A DNA stretch of 64,000 nt from positions 66,363,319 to 66,427,318 of the forward strand of contig CP136069.1 of NCBI GenBank assembly GCA_032622095.1, given 5' to 3'. Positions 12,966 to 23,159 of the stretch are shown here, one piece after another. The notes beneath the pieces are model-generated. The model had not been told where the DNA came from. It worked only from the letters and a program-made list of their open reading frames with translations, and searched no databases. Position 1 is the first letter of the stretch. Every line of letters starts with the position of its first letter. The translations under genes were made by a program, and so were the position numbers. This DNA comes from Siphonodentalium dalli. Lineage: Eukaryota > Mollusca > Scaphopoda > Gadilida > Siphonodentaliidae.

Positions 12966-13101
12966 CAGTAATGCCCTAAATAATCGACCTCTCAGTGAGA
13001 GCTTTCCGACGAATGGCAACAAGCCATATGTCGGACTAAATCCTGAAAAGTTACCCATAATTCTGCTGTGGTTAAGGGGTCGATTAATTAGGGCATTACT
13101 G
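12966..13101. mobile_element. Tc1/mariner-type MITE, 136 bp
   Basis: Terminal inverted repeats of about 24 bases, CAGTAATGCCCTAAATAATC then GACC on the left and GGTCGATTAATTAGGGCATT then ACTG on the right, flanked on both sides by TA (12964-12965 and 13102-13103). TA duplication plus CAGTA-type ends are diagnostic of the Tc1/mariner superfamily. At 136 bp it has no coding capacity and would depend on a transposase elsewhere. Confidence 0.88.
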
Positions 13102-13114
13102 TACATGTAATAGG

Positions 13115-13275
13115 CAGGAATGAGGTACTCGTATTTTGTATATTTTGTATTTGTATCGTATTTGTAGCGATTACAATTTTTGAAGTATCAGTATTGTATT
13201 TGTATAATCAAGAATTCTAGAAGCCAAAGTATTGTATTTGCAATCAAATACTTTGATAATTGGAGAATATTTTCA
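13115..13275. repeat. low-complexity GTATTTGTA-rich repeat
   Basis: Irregular repeats of GTATTTTGTATTTGTATCG and of CAATCAAATACTTTGATAAT type. Probably a decayed interspersed element; no ends are resolvable. Confidence 0.5.
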
Positions 13276-15025
13276 ATTACTTTTTTTATTACTTTTGATT
13301 GCATCTTGCCAATGTATTCTAAATTATTTTGTTTAGAAAGCGGAGCATATATTTGAATGTGGCGAAATGTTAAATATTGATGTATGTTGCATTGCTGATG
13401 GCCATGTCACCAAAGAATACATTCACAAACTGTTCAATCAATAAAATAGTTTTAGTTGTTTTTATCTTAAGATATTAATGAGCAGCCAACAAATTTTATC
13501 AAATCAATGGATACTTACATCTTGCCATTTTAAGGTTTAACCAAACCAGTCAATTTTTCTGGAAAGGTAAAAAACCTTGAAATTTTGATATTTTACTGCA
13601 TGTAGTTCATAAATAGATAAATGGTTCAATATGTAGATGGGAGTGAACTGTGGCCACTAATATAATGCGATTGAATGAAAATGTCGTGAAAAGGACAAAA
13701 AAGAAGTCTTTGTGTATATTTTTCCACATATTTCTGATGCACGCCAACGCACGTATCAATGTTGACACAAATCCCCACTTACCAAAAAAGCCTAGACTTG
13801 ACCGATAGGTTAAGGGTGCAGACTATATTGGGACATTTTGACACTCTTCGCTTCCGAGAAGGGTATAAATCAGGTGTAAATGTTGCAGATATTCAACTAA
13901 CTTTTCCTGCCATTTTGGAAGCGACCCTATAGCAGTATACGAATATTCGTCGAAAAATAGTCGTTCACCGTGATCTGAACTCAAATAAAAGTAGAAACAA
14001 TAATTTAAGTCTATAGAAATCAATTCTAAGGCTCATGCGTGTGTGATCCATTGGTAGATCTCAATTATTTGTTCGTGCCAAAATACGAAAAATAGGCAAG
14101 TTCCAAATCCTTCGCGAAATTCAACCAACCAAATTCATCCGCCCACGAGGTACATGTTTGAAGTCTGCGAATATGTCTTATTAAAGTATGTAATTGTAAT
14201 ATTGGAGTTATATGGATACTGTTAAGTAAAATATTAATATAAAAGATTCAAGAACTGCTGAGTATTGATCGGGTACTGGCAGTAACCGGGGACTATATTT
14301 TACCGATAATGCGTTAGACACGCTCTGTTGTCAGGTCGTTCTTCCTGCACGCCGTAAACAAACCAGATATTTGTCTGTAAAAGCGATGAAATATCAAAAT
14401 CGGTCCCGTGATCGTCAATAAATTCAAGCGAAGAAATCGTAACAGTGAGTTTATATAGTTTATACGGTGATGGTGTATGCGATCACTAACTCGATCGCCA
14501 GATATTTGATAAAAAATGTCGGTAAGGTCAGTACTGAAATGTTGATATTGACAAAGTATTGGCATGTTGGACACATGGGTAACAATTATTATTATTGATA
14601 AGACTTCGTAAAATTACTGAAAAAATACAAAAGCAACATACTGCATAATTTTTCAAGCTATCCAAATTATCTGAGATAAGTGTAGCGATAAAAAAGGCAA
14701 TAACGAAAATTGTAAATTAATACTAGTGGATAATGCCTAGCCCTGGCCTAGGTTATAAAATATGTGTTTTGAAAATCCTGGTCATTGATAATCTGCTTTC
14801 ATCCTGTTCAACTCTTGGATAAAATTCTACATTCTGTTCAATTTATATAGTGTGCTGCTTTTTGTTAATTGTGTATTCCAAAAATGTTGTAAACATAAGT
14901 GTAAATAGTGAAATTCTTGACTCAAAATGTACAAATAATATGATGATAATTCTACAAGGAGGAATGTGCGTGTCTACCGGGTAAAAAGTTTGTTGTTACT
15001 CCACCCCTAGTGCATTGTTCTCATC
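13276..15025. other. no gene seen; upstream flank of the transposase-like gene
   Basis: AT-rich DNA. Open frames on the minus strand at 13823-14023 and 14314-14574 lack recognisable content. A 25-base sequence near 13530 (GGTTTAACCAAACCAGTCA core) is the reverse complement of one at 23147-23170, so at least one interspersed repeat lies here. No promoter for the gene starting at 15026 could be identified. Confidence 0.35.
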
Positions 15026-15700
15026 ATGAAGCGTAAACCGAGAAGATTTGGTGTTCCAATGGGAAGAATTAGTTATAAATACATGAGGTGTAGACAATCC
15101 GGTCAGAAACTGTCAAAGACGATTCCAGCAGAGGATTTATACCATGGATTATCAAAAAAGGCAAGTCCAAAAAAACAAACTGCTCGATTAATATTAAGAC
15201 TGAGATTGCTAAAGAAATGTAAACGCTGTCAGCCTACTCGTCGATATCAATGTTCCGTTTCAAATGAGATTCCACTCAAAATGACAATTAAGAAATGTCA
15301 AGAGACTCCCTTAGGAGGATATAAACTCATGAATATGGATGTTCTCAAAGATCATATTAATGACATAACGATGCATGTTGCATTGTGCGGAAAAGCTGCA
15401 GAGTTGGCAAAAGGTGAAAAATCGCCATTTTCACTTGTTTCCGAGATGAAGTCGTATGGATTGGCCTCAATTATTCTTGCTAGATGCAATGGATGTTTCA
15501 AGTCTTTTCATGTATCAACAAGTACAAATGTAGAAAGCAGCAATGGCAGTAAATGTTTCGACATCAATATGCGTGCAGTTTGGGGGACTATGGCTACCGG
15601 AGGAGGTGTAGCTCGTCTCAACGAGATGCTGGCCACCATGGACGTTGGCAGTTTGAGCCAAACGACATTCAATTCCATGGAAGAAGAAATCGGTCGATAG
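15026..15700 (+). pseudogene. N-terminal part of the Mutator-like transposase
   Basis: This is 224 codons from a clear ATG. The start is basic (MKRKPRRFG, a possible nuclear signal). CxxC pairs CKRC (about residue 68) and RCNGC (about 151) may bind metal. The end carries the family block NMRAVWGTMATGGG, LNEMLATMDV and FNSMEEEIG, which in relatives leads straight into the catalytic domain. Here the frame closes at TAG (15698-15700). The continuing homologous sequence, VKKNGEEEW, lies in another frame just downstream, so a small indel near 15699 broke the gene. The LINE at 15774 lies 74 bases beyond. Membership in the Mutator-like group is recalled from conserved wording, not searched. Confidence 0.75.
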
Positions 15701-15763
15701 GGTGCGATGTGGCGAACAGTGAAGTGAAGAAGAATGGTGAAGAGGAATGGAGGATAGCAAGTG

Positions 15764-15773
15764 AACTAAGTGG
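15764..15773 (+). repeat. left target-site duplication of the LINE
   Basis: AACTAAGTGG immediately before the LINE. The same 10 bases follow the LINE at 17576-17585, and they occur once, undisturbed, at 18010-18019 in the duplicated copy, which proves the empty-site sequence. Confidence 0.95.
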
Positions 15774-17247
15774 TTTTGACACAAAGGTTTGGCACAAAGG
15801 TCTTCTTCTCAAACTTAGGAGGTATGGAGTTACCGGTGATCTCTTAACTTGGCTCCAGAGCTATCTAAGAGCCAGAGAGCAAAGGGTAATTCTGAATAAT
15901 ACCGCATCCCCTTTCAGACCACTTTCATCAGGAGTCCCCCACGGCTCCGTAATCGGCCCTTTATTATTTCTCATATACGTTAACGATATCCAACAGAATT
16001 TAGAATCCCTGACGAGACTATATGCTGATGATACTTGTATCACTACAGCTGAAACTGACCCGACCCTTCTTGTTACAAAAGTCAACAATGACATGGAAAA
16101 ACTCACCGATTGGTCCAAAAAATGGCTTGTCAATTTCAATCCCACCAAAACTACTCTCATTAGATTTCAAGTATCTCCTCAAAAAGATTCCCCAACATTG
16201 CAGCCAATTCTTTTTGGCGACGCCCAACTTGAGGAAATGGACTCTCAAAAACACCTCGGTTTAAACTTTCAATCAAATTTGGGATGGGACATACAAATAC
16301 ATGAAATGGTAAATCGTGTTTCTGGTCGATTATCAATGCTTAGGAAAATGAAATATAAACTTAGCCGCAAATCCCTAAATTTAATGTACATATCTTACAT
16401 TCTTCCTCTTATGGAATATGGAGATATTATCTGGGACTGTGCCCCCGATTCTCTTCTAAATACATTAGACAAATTGCACATAGAAGCGGCTCGAATTATA
16501 TCGGGCTTAACTCGCTCATGTCCCACACATAGACTATTTATAGAATTGGGTTGGCAATCACTGCAAGATCGAAGAAAATATCATAAATTAAAAATGTTCA
16601 ACCGAATCCAAGCTGGAAATGCTCCGAAATATTTGACTGATATATTACCTCCTCGTTACGGGGACAACACTAATTACCCTTCCCGATATCCCTACCGATT
16701 TAACTCTTTATCCCGAAAGACTGAATATTATAACAAATCATTCTTTCCCTCTATGATTATCCAGTGGAACAAATTTCTTGATAACATCGCGAAAAGTGAA
16801 AATAAAGATAATTAAGACAATAAGAAGAACATAGACAAAGAGACGATAGAGCAAAAACTAGTCGCGATGAATGTTGTACCGAAACCTCCTCCCTTCTACC
16901 TCGTCGGAAGCCGGGAGAGGAACATACTGCACGCTAAACTGCGAAACAATTGTAGTAATCTAAATTTTGACAAACATATTAATCATATTGCCGATTCGCC
17001 AAGATGTTGTTGTGGTGCACCCGAGGAAACGGCATACCATTTCTTTTTTGAATGCCCTTACTTTATTTACGAAAGACAAAAGACAAAAGACAAAAGACTT
17101 CTCGATAGTTTATCTAGACTGGGCATTCTACATCTGACCATTGGAAATATTCTATTCGGCTCCACTCATGAGACCGAGCAAATAAATCACAAGCTATTCA
17201 TTGCTGCTCAAAAGTATATTATGGAAACACACCGATTTAATGATTAA
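15774..17247 (+). pseudogene. LINE reverse transcriptase, C-terminal half
   Basis: Readable RT motifs in order are FDTKVWHKGLL, SGVPHGSVIGPLLF and LYADDTC (the catalytic YADD), then the thumb. The downstream segment (from about 16867) carries a LINE-type zinc-knuckle-like block, CCCGAPEE..YHFFFECP. The RT and knuckle are in one frame with a single in-frame TAA at 16813-16815, so only one stop separates them. The RT also reads open upstream into the host transposase sequence from 15553, giving a chance fusion frame. The usual SGVPQG is SGVPHG here, a deviation near the active site. The copy lacks the endonuclease and most of the N terminus and cannot move on its own. Clade (CR1/Jockey-like) is not resolved. 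Confidence 0.88.
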
Positions 17248-17575
17248 TAATATATCAAACCGAGCGAAAGATTGAACATATACTTATAAGACAAATATCA
17301 CATCATCGATCGACGGTTCACATCTCATACCCTCCCATACTGACGCAAACAACACACATATCATTTGACATCCTAATGTGTATCCCCGATTTTATCTTAA
17401 TTAATATATCATACAAGTGTTCTTTGTATACCTATATATTATATGTATTGCAGGCAGGAAGCATAACTCCTTTTGTTAATTGCCAATTGTTTGTTGGAAC
17501 GGGGCGTCATTAAGTTAGCAATAACTTGTGCCCCAATCCAATTAGCTATTTTTGCTAATAAAATATGTTTAAACT
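15774..17575 (+). mobile_element. 5'-truncated LINE inserted in the transposase gene
   Basis: This is 1802 bases of non-LTR retrotransposon bounded by the direct repeat AACTAAGTGG. It begins inside the reverse-transcriptase region (FDTKVWHKGLL) and runs to a 3' UTR ending AATAAAATATGTTTAAACT. Truncation at the 5' end with a short target duplication is typical of target-primed reverse transcription. The uninterrupted duplicate of the host sequence at 17910-18345 serves as an internal empty-site reference. A related 3' end is found at 11500-11640. Confidence 0.95.
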
Positions 17576-17585
17576 AACTAAGTGG
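17576..17585 (+). repeat. right target-site duplication of the LINE
   Basis: AACTAAGTGG directly after the LINE 3' end, identical to 15764-15773. Confidence 0.95.
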
Positions 17586-18416
17586 TAAGAGTGATGGTAA
17601 TCAGGACATATGTGTGATAGCTGATGGTGGTTGGAGTAAGCGCTCACATAAACACTCATACAATGCACTAGGGGTGTGGCAATCATTATTGGAGCTGCGA
17701 CAGGTAAACTCCTTCATGTTGGTGTTAGAAACAAAGTGTGTTATATCTGTACAAAAGCAGATACTCAGCAAACTACTCCACGTGAGCATACCTTCTTCAA
17801 GAATTGGACCGAAAGCAGCCAATCTATGGAGGCAGACATTATTATTGATGGCTTCAAACGGGCTGAGGAGAACCACAAATTACGATACGCAAAGTTAATA
17901 GCTGATGGTGACATTCACTTCCATGGAAGAAGAAATCGGTCGATAGGGTGCGATGTGGCGAAAAGTGAAGTGAAGAAGAATGGTGAAGAGGAATGGAGGA
18001 TAGCAAGTGAACTAAGTGGTAAGAGTGATGGTAATCAGGACATATGTGTGATAGCTGATGGTGGTTGGAGTAAGCGCTCACATAAACACTCATACAATGC
18101 ACTAGTGGGTGTGGCAATCATTATTGGAGCTGCGACAGGTAAACTCCTTCATGTTGGTGTTAGAAACAAGGTGTGTTATATCTGTACAAAAGCAGATACT
18201 CAGCAAACTACTCCACGTGAGCATACCTTCTTCAAGAATTGGACCGAAAGCAGCCAATCTATGGAGGCAGACATTATTATTGATGGCTTCAAACAGGCTG
18301 AGGAGAACCACAAATTACGATACGCAAAGTTAATAGCTGATGGTGACAGCAGTGTATATGCACGTATTGTTAATGAGGTTCCTGTTTGGGGTCACTTGGT
18401 AAAAAAAAATTGAGTG
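17586..18416 (+). pseudogene. catalytic region of the Mutator-like transposase, two copies
   Basis: The second copy is open from about 17910 to 18416. Blocks are VKKNGEEEWRIASELSG, CVIADGGWSKRSHK (first acidic residue), a Cys-x2-Cys-like VCYICTKAD, and KLIADGDSSVY (second acidic residue), then VPVWGHLVKK. The two ADG motifs fit the first two acidic residues of a DDE/RNase-H-like transposase; this is inference from spacing. The first copy (17586-17909) repeats the same blocks with a one-base deletion. The frame ends at TGA after a run of nine A. Protein-like sequence resumes one frame over (ECANHVCKC with an H and two C), showing a homopolymer indel. Confidence 0.75.
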
Positions 18417-18417
18417 C

Positions 18418-20126
18418 GCAAATCATGTATGTAAATGTCTCCGTGGCAATTTAGAGAAACTGGTGGAAAACAACAAATAATATTCTGGAAGGAATAAACC
18501 ATCGAAGGCAACTCGTGTGCGAATTGTAACAGCTGTAAGGTGTGCTATAAAAATGCGCTCAAAAGAGAATGATGGTGTTCAGGGCATTACAAAATTTAAA
18601 CATGACATTCTAAACTGTGTAGATCATATTTTTGACAAGCATGATAACTGTAGTATCGACTTTTGCAAGGTTAAAATTGCTGCTGCTGCAAAAGCGGGTA
18701 CTCTTCATGATCCAAAGGAATTGGAACCACTGGCAGGTAAAGAGCCATCAACTTCAAAAGATATAGTGGATATTATTATGGATGAGACAGCCTCCTACTG
18801 GATTGAAGGCACTACTGAAGGGGATCTTGAAGAGTCGAGAGGACCAAGTTATCTATCGTCCACTGATGAGAACCGATTATTGAGACAAGAGCTGCAGTCG
18901 CTGTTATGCAAAGTTGCCGAGAAATCAGATAGGCTTATTTGCAACTTTACCAGTAACCTAGCGGAATCGTGGATGAGCATCCGGTGTAAATTCGATGGTG
19001 GCAAATGTACAATCGATGCCATAGATCGAGTTGGCATGCTAGGTGTTACGGCGCGGCACTAAGGAAGAATTTAGGACTCTCTTGGTCACCAACTACATGG
19101 GAGGAAAAAACCAAGTCATCACCAGGACACTCATTTACCAAACTATTTTTATGGAGGCAGAAGCGAAATGAAATAATCAGAAAGAGTAAAAAAAAGCCAG
19201 AAGTTATTGCCAGGGCAAGGAAGAGGAAGGCACAGAGGACCAGCGCAGGTTCAACAAAGAAGGAGAGGACTGATTATGGGCCAGAGGCGTTGGGTGTAAC
19301 CCCATGCTTGATGGGTCAGGAACTTCAGTGCACATGTGATAATTTTTTTGAAGAGAATGTTGATGTGTCTAAGGATAAAATTACTGCTATTGAATTACAA
19401 ACACGGCAGCAATCAAGTTCCGAGTTATGGAAGCAGGAGAGACGACTGAGATTGACCGCCTCAAATTTTAAGGGAATAGTAGCTCGAAGAAAGCAACAAG
19501 TCGAACCTCTAATCAGAAGCCTTCTGTACACCAAATTCAAAGGCAATGAGAGCACACGAACTGGAATACTTGAGGAAGAAATAACTATAACGGAATATAT
19601 CATGGAAAAACAGAAAAAGGGTGAACATCTGACTGTGAAAAAGATCGGTCTTCTAGTTGATCCTCACAATACATTTCTTGGGGCATCACCAGATGGGAAA
19701 GTGGTTCTCGACAATGGAGATGAGGGGATTCTAGAAGTAAAAAATGTTTTGTTAGATAGAAGAGGCAAACCACGGAATATGTTCACTTTCGAACAAGCTG
19801 TTGCTTCATCCGTACCTGACTTTCCACTGGATATCACAGCGGGACAACTAACTTTGAGGCATGACCATGCATTTTTCTTCCAAGTGCAGGGACAGTTAAA
19901 TGTTTCTAAGAAGCTTTGGTGTGATTTTGTAGTGAGAAGGACATCGCCTCATCAGATTCACATCGAACGTATCTATATCGATACAGACTTCTGGAATAAC
20001 AAAATGCTACCTAAATTAAAGGCGTTCTACTTTAAAGCGATTCTTCCAGAATTAGCCTCACCTCGACATGGGAAGAGTCCCGGTATTAGAGAGCCTGGTA
20101 TTTGGGTACATATTATTTCTTTTTAG
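18418..20126 (+). pseudogene. linker and YqaJ-type nuclease domain
   Basis: The frame from 18418 to about 19000 carries ECANHVCKC, then MRSKENDG, HDILNCVDHIFDKHDNC and FTSNLAESWMSIRCKFDGG. It is interrupted by TAA near 18478 and by a frameshift near 19005. The frame then runs on to 20126: a basic linker (RKRKAQRTS) followed by the nuclease domain, with LWKQERRLRLTASNFKGI, RTGILEEE, the GASPDGKV block with Asp, GILEVKN (Glu-x-Lys of the lambda-exonuclease/YqaJ active site) and VQGQLNVS. Such domains are metal-dependent 5'-3' DNA nucleases of the PD-(D/E)XK type, so the catalytic residues appear present. It ends PRHGKSPGIREPGIW before a possible phase-0 donor GTACAT (about 20106). Confidence 0.82.
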
Positions 20127-20636
20127 TGGTATATACCTTTTCACTGGTGGATATTCAAAAAATTCAATGTCATCTGCATGGTATGAAATGCTAGCAGAAA
20201 TAATAGTCCATGTTGAGTTCATTCCGACACCATCTTTTAAGATTACGTCAAAAGTGTCATTATCAGACTATCATATTGCTATAAATTCATTTTCACAAGC
20301 AGAATGCATGTTATTCTAGTGCTCGAGAAAATAGACATCTGATCGTTCAACGTTCAGACAGTACCAATGTAGATTAACGATAGTTGTTTATTTTGTTATT
20401 ACAATGCCTGTGTACCATTCCTCTCATAGTGAATAATGGGTAGATTTTATCTAAATGGGCATCTACTATCCACCTGTCCATCCATGCTTTAAATTTTATC
20501 ACCCAGAGTCTCAGATGTGTCAGACAGTAAGATACAGACACATATAGCATTTTCCTGTCATTAGGTACAAAAAACATTACTACATTTTTCTATTACATGT
20601 ACATTTTTATAGATGAAATTATCTGACTTCCATTAA

Positions 20637-20823
20637 CCCTTTCTCTGCTAGACGCTCATTAATGAGTAGCTACTAGTATCACTTACAGATTGTTCAGATA
20701 ATATGTTCAACAAACAACCATGTTTGTTGAACATATTTTCTAAATATTTCCCTTCATGAATATGACTCCTTGCAATGTATAGTTTTATAACTTAATAGGT
20801 GAATCCATTTAGGATAGAAAAGG
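20637..20823. mobile_element. putative piggyBac-type MITE, 187 bp
   Basis: TTAA occurs on both sides (20633-20636 and 20824-20827). The ends are short inverted repeats, CCCTTTCT on the left and AGAAAAGG on the right. An internal palindrome surrounds ATTAATGAGT and a TGTTTGTTGAACATATT pair. TTAA targets with CCCT-type ends are the piggyBac signature. Related diverged sequences occur near 2262-2520 and in reverse orientation near 31000-31165 (TTAACCCTTT, CTCATTAGTGAGT). The ends are short, so the class is tentative. Confidence 0.6.
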
Positions 20824-20904
20824 TTAATGCAGCCAATATTGTGTGCAGACATTATCGCATTGTTGTAATTACAATCAATATTAACCCTGATTTTATTGTT
20901 GCAG

Positions 20905-21046
20905 TTCGAAGAGCCCAAACCTGCTGCAGCAAAGCGAACATCTGGACATGCGCAGTTAAAGAAAACCATCAGATCTAAGGGGAAAAAACCGCAGCGACAA
21001 GAAAATTCACCTGTGTCAGATTTTGATCTCCCTTCCACCTCTTCTG
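20905..21046 (+). CDS. internal exon, basic linker; possibly 3' part of the YqaJ gene
   Basis: Bounded by an acceptor TTTTATTGTTGCAG (ends 20904) and a donor CTG/GTAATT (after 21046). It encodes 47 codons plus one base: FEEPKPAAAKRTSGHAQLKK, a Lys-rich stretch, then SDFDLPSTSSG. It ends in phase 1 and joins exactly with the exon at 21931, giving an uninterrupted frame. On the upstream side, the YqaJ frame (EPGIW at about 20105) ends in phase 0 at a GTACAT donor-like site, which fits the phase-0 start here. So it may be the continuation of the nuclease gene, with the piggyBac-like MITE inside the intron. It may instead belong to an independent cellular gene. Confidence 0.6.
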
Positions 21047-21930
21047 GTAATTATTATTCACAGCGAGTTACCAATAACATGTCCATGTTGTGATATCTGC
21101 AGCATTTGATTACATGTATATTAATAGTTAGTTCTTTCACTGTGAGTACTATAATGTGCTTCATAATCGTGATGGCCTAGTAATAGTGATGGCTGGTGAT
21201 TTTGCCTGAAATTAACAATAGTGATGGCAATTTCATTCAACGACTCAATGCCAAAGAATAGTGATTGTTGCTTATTGTTGGGAATAGTCTCCTAAATTAT
21301 TCATCGTGCCGACACTAATATTACTGTAGGCACCTGAGATTACATGTACCATATGATCTGTCATGGATTTATTTCTTTAATACATTTTCCTCCTGAATTA
21401 TTTGGTAGACTATATGAATCGCCTGTGTCTGTCTGTGCATCCATCCCAGATGATTTTTCGGGGAACATGTGGCCCAGCAGTCATTTATGTTCATTAATGG
21501 TTGCAAACTTTCTGCAGCAGATTACTACCAAAGCTACATGTAAGAACTGGTCAGTGGCTCAAAATGTTTTGATGATGATTATCAAACTACCTTTTAATAT
21601 ATTTGATATTTATCGCGTACAACCTGATAAACATCTGGTATAGAATCATTAGAAAGATGTTGTTATCATTTGATAATTGCAGTGTATGACCATACTATCT
21701 TCTTAATACCACAGAGAACTTCTTTCTTTCAATTTGACTGAGTGGAAAATTCTGATGGTGTCAGATATAGAATAACAGAAAGTTTGGCTTGAAATAATCT
21801 TTGGTTTAGTCTTTCATATCTGAGAACCATCATAAATATCAGCGATGGCATTACATGATAACAACATTATTATTCTGGTCATGTTCTATTTTTCACGATT
21901 TATACTGATCATGTGTAACATTTCTTTTAG

Positions 21931-22181
21931 CCCGGAGAAGCAGCCAACGAAAAAAGATAACTCTATTCAAGGGGCGGAGAATATCACACAAGTGGCTTTT
22001 AGAGGAGGGATCTGAGGAAACTGCCTGGTATAAGGGTCATGTTCTGGATGTAATATCTGGCAAAGATGGGGATAGTCATTGTATTTATGATGTCCAGTAT
22101 GATGGGGAAGACACAGCAAATATGGTTGAAAGCCTTCAAGCTGACTACCTTAAAGGCTGGGTTAAGTTCCTTGACGTATAA
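21931..22181 (+). CDS. terminal coding exon with Tudor-like domain
   Basis: Acceptor CATTTCTTTTAG (ends 21930). The frame, entered in phase 1, reads RRSSQRKKITLFKGRRISH and then a compact region with WLLEEG, WYKGHVLDVI, CIYDVQYDGED and WVKFLDV before TAA at 22179-22181. The pattern (aromatic-x-G-x-V at the start of a strand, Y-x-V-x-Y-D-x-E on the next) is that of small beta-barrel Tudor/chromo-like folds, which often bind methylated lysine or arginine. This is inference from pattern only. A good donor, TTG/GTGAGT, follows three bases after the stop, so a 3'-UTR intron or an alternative end is possible. Confidence 0.6.
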
Positions 22182-22861
22182 TTGGTGAGTGTACTGTCTG
22201 TATGTTATTCAGACATACCTTTAGATCGCCCCAAATTTTAATCGGTGAATGTTGTGTTCAAAAAACATAAAAAACTCCCAAAATTAACATGACAATGCAC
22301 TTTCTGTTGCACAGTAATGTTCATGACAAATGTTGAAGTTAATAGTTATTTATTATGTGAATAACTAAAAAAGAAATTTACTGTATCCAGAAAGCGTAAT
22401 AGACTGCAAACCAAAAATGTGAGGATTATCTTCTGGATGAAAAGATTTGATATTTTTGGCAGTTTTTGGGATCTTTTCCCAATTTTCTGACATGTCCCAC
22501 CATGGTTTGGGCCAGTTCATTCATTTTGAATGTGCCAATATTTCACTGCTGATCTAACAGCTTCGTTACTCAGTCGTAACCAGCAGAACTCTTGCAAAAT
22601 TACCGGTGTTCACTTGTTCACTTTTTTCAGTACTTTTCAAATTTAATTATTATTGTCACTGCTTGAAAATTGTGGTACAGTATTAATGATAATTCATTAT
22701 GTGATCAGTTATATAGAGAACTATCAATGTTGTAGTCAGCAGCTTTATAACAGTAGCTATTTGCAAAATATCTCAGAATGTTTTTTTTTGTCACTGTGAG
22801 TCTCCATACCTGAACTATTTTCAATGCAAATGGCTGAATTATTTTCATTTTTTCTGATCAG

Positions 22862-22990
22862 GTTACCTTGGATTCTGAGGGGATTCAGCATGTTCTTTTT
22901 GAATTATTAATGTGTTCTCACCAAGTTATTTCTCTTGAAGATCTATATTCTTCTGTTCTTGTGCACGCGCACGAAAGCAGATTTCAGTTG
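22862..22990 (+). CDS. candidate internal exon, 43 codons, unknown
   Basis: Bounded by TTTTCTGATCAG (acceptor, ends 22861) and CAGTTG/GTGAGTAA (a strong donor). Length is exactly 43 codons and open in phase 0, reading VTLDSEGIQHVLFELLMCSH and onward to ESRFQL, which looks like a normal globular helix-rich segment. It follows the donor at 22184 by about 680 bases and shares its TTG/GTGAGT border. If spliced from that donor it would lie behind the stop at 22181, so it may be untranslated, part of an alternative transcript, or belong to another gene. No family recognised. Confidence 0.4.
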
Positions 22991-23159
22991 GTGAGTAATA
23001 CTCATATATTTTCTAATTCCATTGCTATCAGCATTGACTTTAGTATGTATTGTGTCTCTATAAAAAAAATCTGTGAGTTTCATGTGATCTGTGACCATTT
23101 TTTCGCATTTTCAAATTTTTTCTCACATCACCCCAGGAAGCCATCTTGACTGGTTTGGT

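Larger units (their letters stand above)
15664..18345 (+). repeat. 434-bp tandem duplication inside the transposase gene
   Basis: The sequence GACATTC.ATTCCATGGAAG to GCTGATGGT occurs twice: first at 15664-17909 (interrupted by the LINE), then at 17910-18345. With the LINE and its target duplication removed, the offset is 434 bases, rising to 435 after a one-base difference (CACTAGGGG in the first copy, CACTAGTGGG in the second). Copies are about 98% identical by eye. Since 434 is not a multiple of three, the duplication alone shifts the frame. The TAG-producing indel near 15699 is in both copies. The LINE is only in the first, so it inserted after the duplication. Confidence 0.93.
15026..20126 (+). 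pseudogene. Mutator-like transposase plus YqaJ nuclease gene, disrupted
   Basis: The overall gene has three readable parts: an N-terminal Mutator-like region (15026-15700), a DDE-type catalytic region (17586-18416) and a linker plus YqaJ-type nuclease domain (18418-20126). Families with this order (a Mutator-like domain followed by a phage lambda-exonuclease-like YqaJ domain) are known to be expanded in molluscs and other invertebrates and look like transposon genes. This copy is broken by a frameshift after EEEIGR (about 15699), a 434-bp internal tandem duplication, a 1.8-kb LINE insertion, a homopolymer shift in a run of nine A at about 18402, a stop near 18480 and a frameshift near 19000. 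The first shift is shared by both duplicated halves, so decay began before the duplication. Exons at 20905 and 21931 may be its 3' continuation. Confidence 0.8.

Noticed and set aside
15553-16815. A genuine 420-residue protein combining host sequence and reverse transcriptase
   Set aside because: The upstream part is an out-of-frame reading of the transposase, and the junction is a LINE insertion with target duplication.
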